Part shown: positions 1 to 5,246 of the stretch, piece by piece
How the letters are laid out: each line of letters begins with the position of its first letter
How positions within the stretch are numbered: the first letter of the stretch is position 1
Assembly (NCBI GenBank): GCA_934623455.1
Contig: CAKTVK010000111.1
Span: forward strand, 1 to 6,492
Length of the DNA stretch: 6,492 nucleotides
Direction: 5' to 3'
DNA from: an uncultured Eggerthellaceae bacterium
GTDB lineage: Bacteria; Actinomycetota; Coriobacteriia; Coriobacteriales; Eggerthellaceae
Notes under the pieces: model-generated
Told to the model about the DNA's origin: nothing
Seen by the model: only the letters and a program-made list of their open reading frames with translations
Databases searched by the model: none
Position numbers and translations under genes: made by a program

Positions 1-53
1 CAAGCTGCAACGTTCGGATAATAAATTGTTCTCGAAAACCTACGGTTTAGCCC

Positions 54-82
54 TTGACTTCATATAGCTGGTCTCCTATCTT
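54..82 (+). promoter_or_regulatory. Candidate distal ftsZ promoter (P1)
   Basis: TTGACT (54-59) is followed after exactly 17 bp by TATCTT (77-82). This is a good -35 box and an acceptable -10 box for the main vegetative sigma factor. Transcription would begin near 88-90 and give a leader of about 250 nt that contains all the hairpins noted between 119 and 220. Called from consensus and spacing only. Confidence 0.35.
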
Positions 83-113
83 CCGGGAGGGCCCTTCGCC
101 CTCGCCTTCGGAA
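81..113 (+). other. Nested hairpin in ftsZ upstream region
   Basis: A perfect 6-bp stem GAGGGC/GCCCTC (87-92 with 98-103, loop CCTTC) sits inside an outer 5-bp stem TTCCG/CGGAA (81-85 with 109-113). No run of T follows, so it does not look like a standard intrinsic terminator of the preceding gene. It overlaps the start point predicted for P1, so it may act as DNA or in a transcript coming from further upstream. Confidence 0.4.
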
Positions 114-118
114 AGGAA

Positions 119-158
119 TTCTCGGACTCATCCGAACGCGTTCGGGTCAGTTCGAGAA
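119..158 (+). other. Stem-loop built on a 14-bp palindrome, ftsZ leader
   Basis: The core is the perfect palindrome CCGAACGCGTTCGG (132-145), which folds as CCGAA/TTCGG with a CGCG loop. It is extended by GAC/GTC (125-127 with 146-148) and TTCTCG/CGAGAA (119-124 with 153-158), with bulges at 128-131 and 149-152. No T-tract follows. It could be an RNA structure in the leader or a dyad operator in DNA. The inner strand can also pair elsewhere (see the long inverted repeat at 128-180). Confidence 0.45.
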
Positions 159-180
159 CAAAACGCAAGTGTTCGGATGA
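128..180 (+). repeat. 10-bp inverted repeat spanning the leader hairpin
   Basis: TCATCCGAAC (128-137) is an exact reverse complement of GTTCGGATGA (171-180), with 33 bases between. The left arm is also part of the local palindrome at 132-145, so the two pairings exclude each other in RNA. A related 11-bp inverted repeat, TTGTTCTCGAA (26-36) with TTCGAGAACAA (151-161), overlaps the same region. Confidence 0.55.
167..180 (+). repeat. 14-bp motif copy, leader side
   Basis: AAGTGTTCGGATGA here is repeated exactly, in opposite orientation, at 6433-6446. The 8-bp core GTTCGGAT (171-178) also occurs at 12-19 on this strand and at 130-137 on the other strand. The copy is followed by AC, which makes a GTTC-N4-GAAC dyad (171-182). 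It looks like a repeated protein-binding site. I do not recognise the regulator. Confidence 0.45.
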
Positions 181-194
181 ACTTGCAAATTAAC

Positions 195-220
195 TATTCG
201 CAGAAAATGACACGCGAATA
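195..220 (+). promoter_or_regulatory. 7-bp inverted repeat with GACAC core, candidate operator
   Basis: TATTCGC (195-201) and GCGAATA (214-220) are perfect inverted arms separated by 12 bases. They lie about 23 bp upstream of the proximal promoter -35 box. The spacer contains GACAC (209-213), the core of the WhiA binding site known from Streptomyces, where WhiA helps activate ftsZ. The dyad suggests a dimeric regulator; a WhiA link is only an inference from a five-base match. Confidence 0.35.
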
Positions 221-242
221 TGGGGATGAATTATGGTCTTTA

Positions 243-270
243 TTGCAAACTGAGCTGCATTGTGTAAAAT
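243..270 (+). promoter_or_regulatory. Candidate proximal ftsZ promoter (P2)
   Basis: TTGCAA (243-248), a 16-bp spacer and TAAAAT (265-270, five of six matches to the -10 consensus) form a plausible vegetative promoter. It would start transcription near 277, leaving a leader of roughly 60 nt that lacks the upstream hairpins. An alternative pairing TTGTGT (260-265) with TATGTT (282-287) is also possible. The AT-rich setting supports a promoter somewhere in 243-290. Confidence 0.45.
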
Positions 271-318
271 TATCAGTTAGCTATGTTTGCTAATAGATTG
301 TGCTTCACGGCATAAACG

Positions 319-328
319 AGATATATCT
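319..328 (+). repeat. 10-bp palindrome abutting the ftsZ ribosome binding site
   Basis: AGATATATCT is a perfect palindrome immediately before the Shine-Dalgarno sequence GGAGG (329-333). It could be a binding site or a weak RNA structure close to the ribosome entry point. The sequence is AT-rich and short, so chance is possible. Confidence 0.25.
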
Positions 329-339
329 GGAGGAAACAA

Positions 340-1560
340 ATGAACATGACGGGTTCCGAGCACTTGGCAGTAATCAAGGTCGTCGGCGTAGGCGGCGGCG
401 GAACCAATGCGGTGAACCGCATGGTCGAAGCAGGCGTTCAGGGCGTTGAATTTATTGCCATCAACACCGACAATCAGGCTTTGGTTATGTCCAATGCCGA
501 TCGCACGATTCACATCGGCGATGAACTGACGCGCGGTTTGGGAGCGGGCGCGAATCCTGAGATTGGCTGCCAGGCTGCCGAGGAAAGCCGCGCAGAGATT
601 CGCGAGGCTTTGGGCGATGCCGACATGGTGTTCGTTACCGCAGGCGAAGGCGGCGGCACGGGCACGGGCGCTGCTCCTATCATTGCCGAGATTGCGCGTG
701 AGGAAATTGGCGCTCTTACGGTAGGCATTGTTACCAAGCCGTTCTCGTTCGAAGGCCGCACGCGTCGTAACCAGGCAGAGCAGGGCATTGACCTGCTGTC
801 TCAGAAGGTTGACACGCTCATTGTTATCCCGAACGATCGTCTTCTTGAGATTGTTGAGAAGAAGACCAGCATGATTGACGCGTTCCGTATTGCCGACGAT
901 ACGCTGCGTCAGGGCATCCAGGGCGTGACCGACCTGATCACGATTCCCGGCCTGATCAATCTTGACTTTGCAGACATCCGCACGGTTATGAAGGATGCCG
1001 GTACCGCTATGATGGGCATTGGCATTGCTTCGGGTGAGAATCGTGCGCTCGAAGCCGCTCAGCAGGCAACGAACTCCAGCTTGCTGGAGGCTTCCATTGC
1101 CGGTGCAACGCGCGTGCTGTTCTCCATTGCGGGCGGTCCCGATCTTACGCTGGCAGAAGTTGACGAAGCCGCTCGTACCGTTGAGGCTTGCGCCGATGAG
1201 AACGCCAACATCATTTACGGTCAGATTATCGATGAGCGCATGGAAGACAACGTGCGCATCACGGTTATCGCAACGGGCTTCAAGTCTCAGGCAAGCCAGT
1301 CCTCCATGGACTTCTCCAACAAGAACTTGTTCTCGTCCACGGAGCCTTCGTACGCGGCAAGCACGTCTCAGTACAACACGCAGGCAGCTGCTAAGCCGGC
1401 AGCAACTTCATCGTACACGTCGCAGTACGCAAACACCGCCGCGGCAAAACCTGCGGCCAGCACGTCTTCATACGGCGCGCCTACCAGCAGCTATTCTGCA
1501 AATGCTAATCGCTTCGCCGATGAGGATTACATCCCCGATTTCCTGCGTCGCCAGCGCTAA
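340..1560 (+). CDS. ftsZ: Cell division protein FtsZ
   Basis: FtsZ is a tubulin-like GTPase that polymerises under the membrane at mid-cell and recruits the division machinery. The 406-residue protein has the glycine-rich nucleotide-binding start GVGGGGTNAVNRM (about 16-28), the tubulin signature GGGTGTG (104-110) and the T7 loop NLDFAD (207-212) with the catalytic aspartates D209 and D212. The conserved core ends near residue 316. A disordered S/T/A/Y/P-rich linker follows (about 317-393), including an imperfect 18-residue tandem duplication: QYNTQAAAKPAATSSYTS at 344-361 and its diverged copy at 362-378. The C-terminal peptide is DEDYIPDFLRRQR (394-406), the docking motif for SepF and other partners. 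The ATG is preceded by GGAGG (329-333) at 6-nt spacing. pgeF follows after 10 nt, so read-through transcription is likely. The length is normal and all key residues are present. Confidence 0.98.
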   Translation: MNMTGSEHLAVIKVVGVGGGGTNAVNRMVEAGVQGVEFIAINTDNQALVMSNADRTIHIGDELTRGLGAGANPEIGCQAAEESRAEIREALGDADMVFVTAGEGGGTGTGAAPIIAEIAREEIGALTVGIVTKPFSFEGRTRRNQAEQGIDLLSQKVDTLIVIPNDRLLEIVEKKTSMIDAFRIADDTLRQGIQGVTDLITIPGLINLDFADIRTVMKDAGTAMMGIGIASGENRALEAAQQATNSSLLEASIAGATRVLFSIAGGPDLTLAEVDEAARTVEACADENANIIYGQIIDERMEDNVRITVIATGFKSQASQSSMDFSNKNLFSSTEPSYAASTSQYNTQAAAKPAATSSYTSQYANTAAAKPAASTSSYGAPTSSYSANANRFADEDYIPDFLRRQR

Positions 1561-1570
1561 GTGATGCGCC

Positions 1571-2407
1571 ATGGCGTGCCTGAATCGGCTGCCTTATCCG
1601 CATTTGGAGCAGCATACGGTTAATGCCATATCTTTTTTGACAGACGACGCTCTTGCGTCGTCTGTTGGCGTTTATGCCGGGTTTACGTTGCGCTTCGGCG
1701 GCGTGAGCAAGCCGCCCTATGATTCGCTGAATTTGGCGACGCATGTGAACGACGATGCGCTGGCCGTGGCTCAAAACAGGCAGCTTCTTCTTGATGTGTT
1801 GGGATTTTCCCAGGCGCCCGTACTGGTGCCGAACCAGATTCACGGCACGCATCTCGTTACGGTGGATTGCGGCAACGCAGAAGCGTGGGATACGTATGCG
1901 CAGCAAGCAGCAGAAGGAGCCGATGGCATTATCGTCAACGTTCCCGAAAAAGCAGCGCTCCTCTGCTTTGCCGATTGCCTTCCCGCAATTGTCGTGTCCC
2001 CTTCGGGACGCTTCGCGGTGCTTCATGCGGGGTGGCGTGGAGCGTTGGCGGGCATCGTGGGGAAGGCCACGCGCGAAATGGCGCTCCAAGATGAAAAAGC
2101 GGGTTTCAATGCGGGCGCGGCATCCTATAACCTCTATATTGGCCCCCATATATGCGCTTCGTGTTTCGAAGTTTCCGCAGAGATTGCGCGACAATTTAGT
2201 GAAGCGTACGGTTCTGCGGTATTGTTGGATGGGCGACATGTAAATCTTGCCGCTGCTGTTGCTGTCGATGCCCAGCGGGCGGGTCTTGACCCCCAGCGGG
2301 TGGCGTGCGCACGTGAATGCACGGTATGCAACGGCGATCGGCTGTTCTCGTATAGAGCAAGCGGCGGCGTCTGTGGGCGCCAGGGTGCTTTCGGAATAAG
2401 GAGATAG
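1571..2407 (+). CDS. pgeF: PgeF/YfiH family (multicopper polyphenol oxidase-type, DUF152) protein
   Basis: This is the YfiH/YlmD/PgeF family, conserved downstream of ftsZ in Gram-positive bacteria. The family has been called laccase-like. In E. coli, PgeF has been linked to preventing misincorporated amino acids in peptidoglycan precursors, and the related human LACC1/FAMIN acts on purine nucleosides. The 278-residue protein shows the family motifs in order: GFTLRFGGVS (37-46), NLATHVNDD (54-62), NQIHG with H91, ADCLPAIVV with C136 (134-142), HAGWRG with H152 (152-157), GPHICASCFEV (191-201) and FSYRASGG with a following GR (259-270). H91, C136 and H152 are the expected metal or catalytic triad. 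The ATG at 1571 has no clear Shine-Dalgarno sequence, so translation may be coupled to ftsZ, whose stop is 10 nt upstream. The family motif near ISFLTDDAL (20-28) supports a start upstream of it. A perfect hairpin lies inside codons 24-32. Confidence 0.93.
   Translation: MACLNRLPYPHLEQHTVNAISFLTDDALASSVGVYAGFTLRFGGVSKPPYDSLNLATHVNDDALAVAQNRQLLLDVLGFSQAPVLVPNQIHGTHLVTVDCGNAEAWDTYAQQAAEGADGIIVNVPEKAALLCFADCLPAIVVSPSGRFAVLHAGWRGALAGIVGKATREMALQDEKAGFNAGAASYNLYIGPHICASCFEVSAEIARQFSEAYGSAVLLDGRHVNLAAAVAVDAQRAGLDPQRVACARECTVCNGDRLFSYRASGGVCGRQGAFGIRR
1640..1665 (+). other. Perfect 11-bp hairpin inside the pgeF 5' coding region
   Basis: ACAGACGACGC (1640-1650), loop TCTT, then GCGTCGTCTGT (1655-1665) form an uninterrupted 11-bp stem. 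It begins 79 nt after the ftsZ stop and encodes residues 24-32 of PgeF (TDDALASSV). A run of T lies before it rather than after it, so it is not a typical intrinsic terminator on this strand. It may protect the 3' end of ftsZ mRNA, cause pausing, or lower pgeF translation. The structure is certain; the role is inferred. Confidence 0.6.
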
Positions 2408-2409
2408 AG

Positions 2410-3102
2410 ATGAGCGCAGATAAGAATTATCGTACGGTTCGCCAAGAAGTTGACGAGGTATGCAAGCAGGCGGGACGTGACCCGCACGAGGTTTTGCTTA
2501 TCGGGGTATCCAAAACCGTCGGAACGCCCGAGGTTGCGCTGGCGATTTCTGCGGGCGATCACGACTTCGGGGAGAATCGTCCTGAGTGCCTTGAGGAGAA
2601 ATCAACGGCGTTTCCTCAGGAAAACTGGCATTTTATTGGCAACGTGCAGTCGCGCGCTATCCCGCATATCGTTCAACATGCCTGCCTTATCCACTCGGTC
2701 TACCAGGAGCATCATATCCGAGCTATCGAGAAAGCTGCTGCAAAGCTGGACAAGGTGCAGGATATCCTGATTGAAGTTAATGTTTCGGGCGAAGAATCGA
2801 AGGGCGGATGTGCGCCTGCGGATGCGCTTGCGCTGGTAAAAGTGGCTCTTTCGTGCCCTCATGTGTGCCCGCGCGGTCTTATGACTATGGCTCCCCAAGG
2901 CGATAAACATATCGCTTTCGAAACATTTACGGGTTTAGCGTCTCTTTTTCGCCAGATTCGCCGGGAAATAGGGGAAAATGATTCGAATACATTCACGGAG
3001 CTTTCCATGGGGATGAGCGAAGACTGGCGCGAGGCCATTGCTGCGGGTGCAACAATGATTCGCGTGGGTCGTGCGATTTTTAGCGACTCCTTCACGGAAT
3101 AG
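2410..3102 (+). CDS. yggS: YggS/YlmE family pyridoxal phosphate homeostasis protein (PLPBP)
   Basis: This protein binds pyridoxal 5'-phosphate without known enzymatic activity and keeps the free PLP pool and linked amino-acid metabolism in balance. It is 230 residues long, as expected for the single-domain alanine-racemase-like TIM barrel. PLP should form a Schiff base with K35 in LLIGVSKT (29-36). Other family motifs are FGENR (53-57), WHFIGNVQSR (73-82), IHSV (94-97), IEVNVSGEESKGG (121-133), GLMTMAP (156-162), LSMGMSEDW (198-206) and TMIRVGRAIF (215-224), whose Ser, Arg and Gly residues hold the phosphate. The start is supported by AAGGAG (2398-2403), 6 nt before the ATG. Only two bases separate it from pgeF, so the two are certainly co-transcribed. 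In proteobacteria the same gene often neighbours proC and yggT, both of which occur downstream here. Confidence 0.96.
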   Translation: MSADKNYRTVRQEVDEVCKQAGRDPHEVLLIGVSKTVGTPEVALAISAGDHDFGENRPECLEEKSTAFPQENWHFIGNVQSRAIPHIVQHACLIHSVYQEHHIRAIEKAAAKLDKVQDILIEVNVSGEESKGGCAPADALALVKVALSCPHVCPRGLMTMAPQGDKHIAFETFTGLASLFRQIRREIGENDSNTFTELSMGMSEDWREAIAAGATMIRVGRAIFSDSFTE

Positions 3103-3125
3103 CTTTTTGATCAAGGTGTGACGGT

Positions 3126-3138
3126 GGCGCGCTGCGCC
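3126..3138 (+). other. Small GC hairpin between yggS and sepF
   Basis: GGCGC (3126-3130), loop GCT, GCGCC (3134-3138) lies in the gap after yggS and is followed by CAGATTTATT. It is too short and its T-run too broken for a confident intrinsic terminator. It could be a weak attenuator or a processing point separating sepF from the upstream genes. I see no convincing promoter in this gap. Confidence 0.2.
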
Positions 3139-3184
3139 CAGATTTATTAGGTGGCATTATGGAACTTCCAAAAATCGGATCGTC

Positions 3185-3189
3185 GGAGG
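3185..3189 (+). promoter_or_regulatory. Ribosome binding site that decides the sepF start
   Basis: GGAGG ends 5 nt before the ATG at 3195. The upstream in-frame ATG at 3159 has only AGGTGG (3149-3154) at a short 4-nt spacing. With the downstream ATG the protein begins MFDGLKSKLGFG, the amphipathic membrane-binding helix expected at the very N-terminus of SepF. Confidence 0.6.
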
Positions 3190-3194
3190 GTGGC

Positions 3195-4061
3195 ATGTTT
3201 GACGGTCTCAAATCGAAGCTGGGTTTTGGATCGAAAAACGATTACCATAACGATGGCTACGACGATTACGATGACTACGAAGATGCTGGCTACGACGATT
3301 ACGACGAGGGCGGCTACGACGATTACGATTCGTACGATAATCGAGGTTCGTATGCCAACGATTACGATAATCGCTCAAGCCGCAATTCCTCGCGGGATTC
3401 CTACGATGACCGTTCGGGGCGTTCCTCATATGACCGCCCGTCTGCTTCTGGCGGCGTAACTCGTCCCCGTTTGGTTTCCATCGATGACGTGCGCGCTAAC
3501 ACGCAGCTGGACATCGATACGCATTCCGACTGGAATTCTCGCGCGTCTGAAGGGGCATCTGCCGACCGCGGCGCGTTCGATTTTGAAACGTCGTCGCGCG
3601 AATTGCGCTCGGAAGGCCTGAACTCGCTGTTCACGCCCACAACGGATAGCTTCTCGCAGCCCGCTGAACCTCAAACCGCTCCTGAGAAGCCGGCGGTGAT
3701 CTCGCCGTTGTCCGAGCAGCCAACGCTGCGTCCTGCAGGTTTGTCGTACGAAGCGTTTTCGGCGGTATCCGCGCGTCAGTCAACGGGTCCGGCCCCGCGT
3801 CTTCTGACGGTTTTGAAGCCTCAGGCGTATGGCGATGTTGCTCGCATGGCAAAAACGGTGCGCACCGGCGATGTTGCCGTGCTTTGCTTGACGGCAACGC
3901 AAGACGCGCTTTCGAAGCGCATCCTAGACTTCTCCTTTGGCGTTGCGAGTGCTTTCGATGCACGTGTTGATTGCGTGGGGAACAAGGTTTTCGCCATTTG
4001 CGTGGGCGATGCGCTTTCCGTTGCTGAGCTGCAAGATTTGAAGAATCAAGGTGTTTTGTAG
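3195..4061 (+). CDS. sepF: SepF, FtsZ membrane anchor and Z-ring assembly factor (long form)
   Basis: SepF binds the FtsZ C-terminal peptide through its core domain and the membrane through an N-terminal amphipathic helix. In actinobacteria without FtsA it is the main FtsZ membrane tether. Using the ATG at 3195 gives 288 residues; starting at 3159 would add 12. The order is an amphipathic helix MFDGLKSKLGFG (1-12), a D/Y/G-rich segment with three exact GYDDYD units at 21, 32 and 40, an S/R/D-rich stretch, a long disordered linker to about residue 200, and the SepF (DUF552) core at about 203-276. That core includes VLKPQAYGDVA (206-216) and RILDFSFGVASA (242-253), whose glycine lies at the dimer interface. 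SepF proteins are often around 150-200 residues, so the linker is extended. The usual VVNL strand reads VLCL here, and the usual C-terminal proline motif is not evident. proC follows after one base, implying co-transcription and coupled translation. Confidence 0.92.
   Translation: MFDGLKSKLGFGSKNDYHNDGYDDYDDYEDAGYDDYDEGGYDDYDSYDNRGSYANDYDNRSSRNSSRDSYDDRSGRSSYDRPSASGGVTRPRLVSIDDVRANTQLDIDTHSDWNSRASEGASADRGAFDFETSSRELRSEGLNSLFTPTTDSFSQPAEPQTAPEKPAVISPLSEQPTLRPAGLSYEAFSAVSARQSTGPAPRLLTVLKPQAYGDVARMAKTVRTGDVAVLCLTATQDALSKRILDFSFGVASAFDARVDCVGNKVFAICVGDALSVAELQDLKNQGVL
3255..3328 (+). repeat. Three exact 17-bp direct repeats in sepF
   Basis: GGCTACGACGATTACGA occurs at 3255-3271, 3288-3304 and 3312-3328, in phase with the reading frame (offsets of 33 and 24 bp), encoding GYDDYD each time. 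Identity at synonymous positions suggests recent duplication or ongoing slippage, so repeat number may vary between strains. Confidence 0.75.
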
Positions 4062-4062
4062 C

Positions 4063-4941
4063 ATGATCATGTCGGGTGATGCAGTCAAAAAAATCGCCCT
4101 GATCGGCGGTGGCAAAATGGGTGAGGCCATTATGGCCGGCCTCATTCGCTCGCAAGAGCAGCCTGCGTGCGCGCTGGATGCAACGTGCTTTGAGGTTGCC
4201 AATCCGGGTGCGGAGCGTCGTGCGTATCTGGAGGAGACATACGGCGTTTCGTGCGTGGAAGATGGAAGCCTTATCTCCGATACGCCCGATGTGGTCATCC
4301 TTGCGGTGAAGCCGCAAGTCTTGCCTGCAGTGGCGGCATCGCTTCGGGCATGTCCCGTTTTCGGTGGCGCTTTGGGTGCAGACGCAGCAGAAAAGAAGCC
4401 GCTTTTCGTTTCTATCGCCGCTGGCATTACCACACAAACGCTTCGCTCTCTTCTGCCCAAAGGCGCACGCGTTGTGCGCACCATGCCGAACACGCCGCTT
4501 TTGGTGAGCGCCGGCATGACGGCTGTTGTGGGCGATGGGGGAGCGTCGGCGAGCGATGTTGAGCTCGTGCGTGCCTTGTTCGCGTGTTTGGGCGATGCGG
4601 TTGTTGTTGAAGAGACCGCCATGGATGCCGTGTGCGCTGTGAGTGGTTCTGGTCCTGCGTACGTTGCCGCATTCATTGAAGCGCTGCGTGATGGCGGGGT
4701 GAAGCAGGGGCTTTCGTTTGACTTAGCGCAGAGTTTGGCTCTGCAGACCGTTTTCGGCACCGCTCAGTTGTTGCTTGAAACGAAGCAAACGCCCGAAGTG
4801 GTTCGCAAGGCAGTATGCAGCCCGGGCGGCACAACGCTTGCCGCGCTTGACGCCATGAATGAGGCCGGTTTTTCTTCGGTTATTGATAAAGGAGTAGCTG
4901 CGGCTACCAAGCGATCCCTTGAGTTAGGAGCTCTATCGTGA
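4063..4941 (+). CDS. proC: Pyrroline-5-carboxylate reductase
   Basis: ProC reduces 1-pyrroline-5-carboxylate to L-proline with NAD(P)H in the cytoplasm, the last step of proline synthesis. The protein has an N-terminal Rossmann domain starting KIALIGGGKMGEAI (10-23 from the ATG at 4063), AVKPQ (81-85), the MPNTP motif (141-145) and the C-terminal dimerisation and substrate domain. That domain carries SGSGPAY (194-200) and the family signature around SPGGTTLAAL (253-262). At 292 residues it is slightly longer than usual. Starts are possible at GTG 4051 (overlapping sepF), ATG 4063 and ATG 4069. I prefer 4063 because AAGGTG (4048-4053) lies 9 nt upstream, while 4069 would give the most typical N-terminus. 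It lies one base after sepF and overlaps yggT by four. A sepF-proC neighbourhood is also known from cyanobacteria, and yggS-proC-yggT from proteobacteria. Confidence 0.96.
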   Translation: MIMSGDAVKKIALIGGGKMGEAIMAGLIRSQEQPACALDATCFEVANPGAERRAYLEETYGVSCVEDGSLISDTPDVVILAVKPQVLPAVAASLRACPVFGGALGADAAEKKPLFVSIAAGITTQTLRSLLPKGARVVRTMPNTPLLVSAGMTAVVGDGGASASDVELVRALFACLGDAVVVEETAMDAVCAVSGSGPAYVAAFIEALRDGGVKQGLSFDLAQSLALQTVFGTAQLLLETKQTPEVVRKAVCSPGGTTLAALDAMNEAGFSSVIDKGVAAATKRSLELGALS

Positions 4942-5213
4942 TCACTGCGCTTATTCGGCTCATTTATGCCGCCGTGGATATCTACACATGGATTATCCTG
5001 GCATATTGTATTATGACCTGGTTTCCTGTTGCGACGGGCGTTATTGCGGACATTCGTGATGCGTTGTCCAAGATCGTCGATCCCTTTTTGGGTATTTTCC
5101 GTAAATTCATTCCCCCGATTGGCGGAATGATCGACATCAGTCCTATCGTAGCTCTACTTGTATTACAATTTGTCGTGCGCTTTGTTGTGCGCATGCTTCT
5201 CTTTCTTTTGTAA
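4938..5213 (+). CDS. yggT: YggT/YlmG family small membrane protein
   Basis: This 91-residue integral membrane protein has two hydrophobic segments (about 2-28 and 66-91). They flank a soluble amphipathic hairpin with the family signature DPFLGIFRKFIPP (48-60) and GGMIDISPIVALL (62-74). YggT/YlmG proteins are conserved in bacteria and chloroplasts; they have been tied to division, nucleoid or thylakoid organisation, but no biochemical activity is established. The GTG start overlaps the proC stop by four bases (GTGA) and is preceded by TAGGAG (4925-4930) at 7-nt spacing, a typical translational coupling arrangement. Its place between the sepF/proC pair and divIVA matches the ylm cluster order. 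Confidence 0.94.
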   Translation: MITALIRLIYAAVDIYTWIILAYCIMTWFPVATGVIADIRDALSKIVDPFLGIFRKFIPPIGGMIDISPIVALLVLQFVVRFVVRMLLFLL

Positions 5214-5214
5214 T
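5185..5214 (+). promoter_or_regulatory. Possible internal divIVA promoter
   Basis: TTGTGC (5185-5190), an 18-bp spacer and TGTAAT (5209-5214, five of six matches to the -10 consensus) lie across the end of yggT. Transcription would start near 5221, about 25 nt before the divIVA ATG. The 33-nt yggT-divIVA gap is the largest in the second half of the operon, which makes an extra promoter plausible. Confidence 0.25.
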
Positions 5215-5246
5215 AGTTTGCCGGCCGACCTCGAAAGGACGAAAAA

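Larger units (their letters stand above)
1..339 (+). promoter_or_regulatory. Non-coding control region upstream of ftsZ
   Basis: No convincing gene lies in these 339 bases. An upstream gene, plausibly another division gene such as ftsQ, could end here at a TAA (19-21) or a TAG (65-67), but too few codons remain to identify it. The open frame at 54-293 starts with TTG, has no ribosome binding site and has unremarkable composition, so I do not call it. The region is unusually rich in GTTC/GAAC half-sites in its first 182 bases and turns AT-rich from about 183 onward. That change fits a promoter and 5' leader for ftsZ. Individual elements are listed separately. Confidence 0.6.

Noticed and set aside
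81..158. Intrinsic terminators for the gene upstream of ftsZ
   Set aside because: The hairpins are strong but neither is followed by a T-run; the sequence after 113 is GGAATT-like and after 158 is A-rich.
132..182. Actinobacterial LexA/SOS boxes, suggested by many GAAC and GTTC half-sites
   Set aside because: The known box needs GAAC-N4-GTTC. Here the spacings are wrong (GAAC-N2-GTTC at 134-143) or the order is reversed (GTTC-N2-GAAC at 150-159, GTTC-N4-GAAC at 171-182).
54..293. 79-codon open frame ahead of ftsZ
   Set aside because: It starts with TTG, lacks a ribosome binding site, runs through promoter-like and palindromic sequence and resembles no protein I know.
1505..2239. 244-codon minus-strand frame opposite pgeF
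   Set aside because: Arg/His-rich composition typical of antisense translation of a GC-rich gene. The + strand carries all the PgeF motifs.
3255..3328. CRISPR-like array in the repeated 17-mers
   Set aside because: The repeats are in-frame codons for GYDDYD with 16- and 7-bp gaps, so they are coding repeats, not a repeat-spacer array.
3631..4760. Long minus-strand frames opposite sepF and proC
   Set aside because: They overlap well-supported genes in antisense and have shadow composition without domains.
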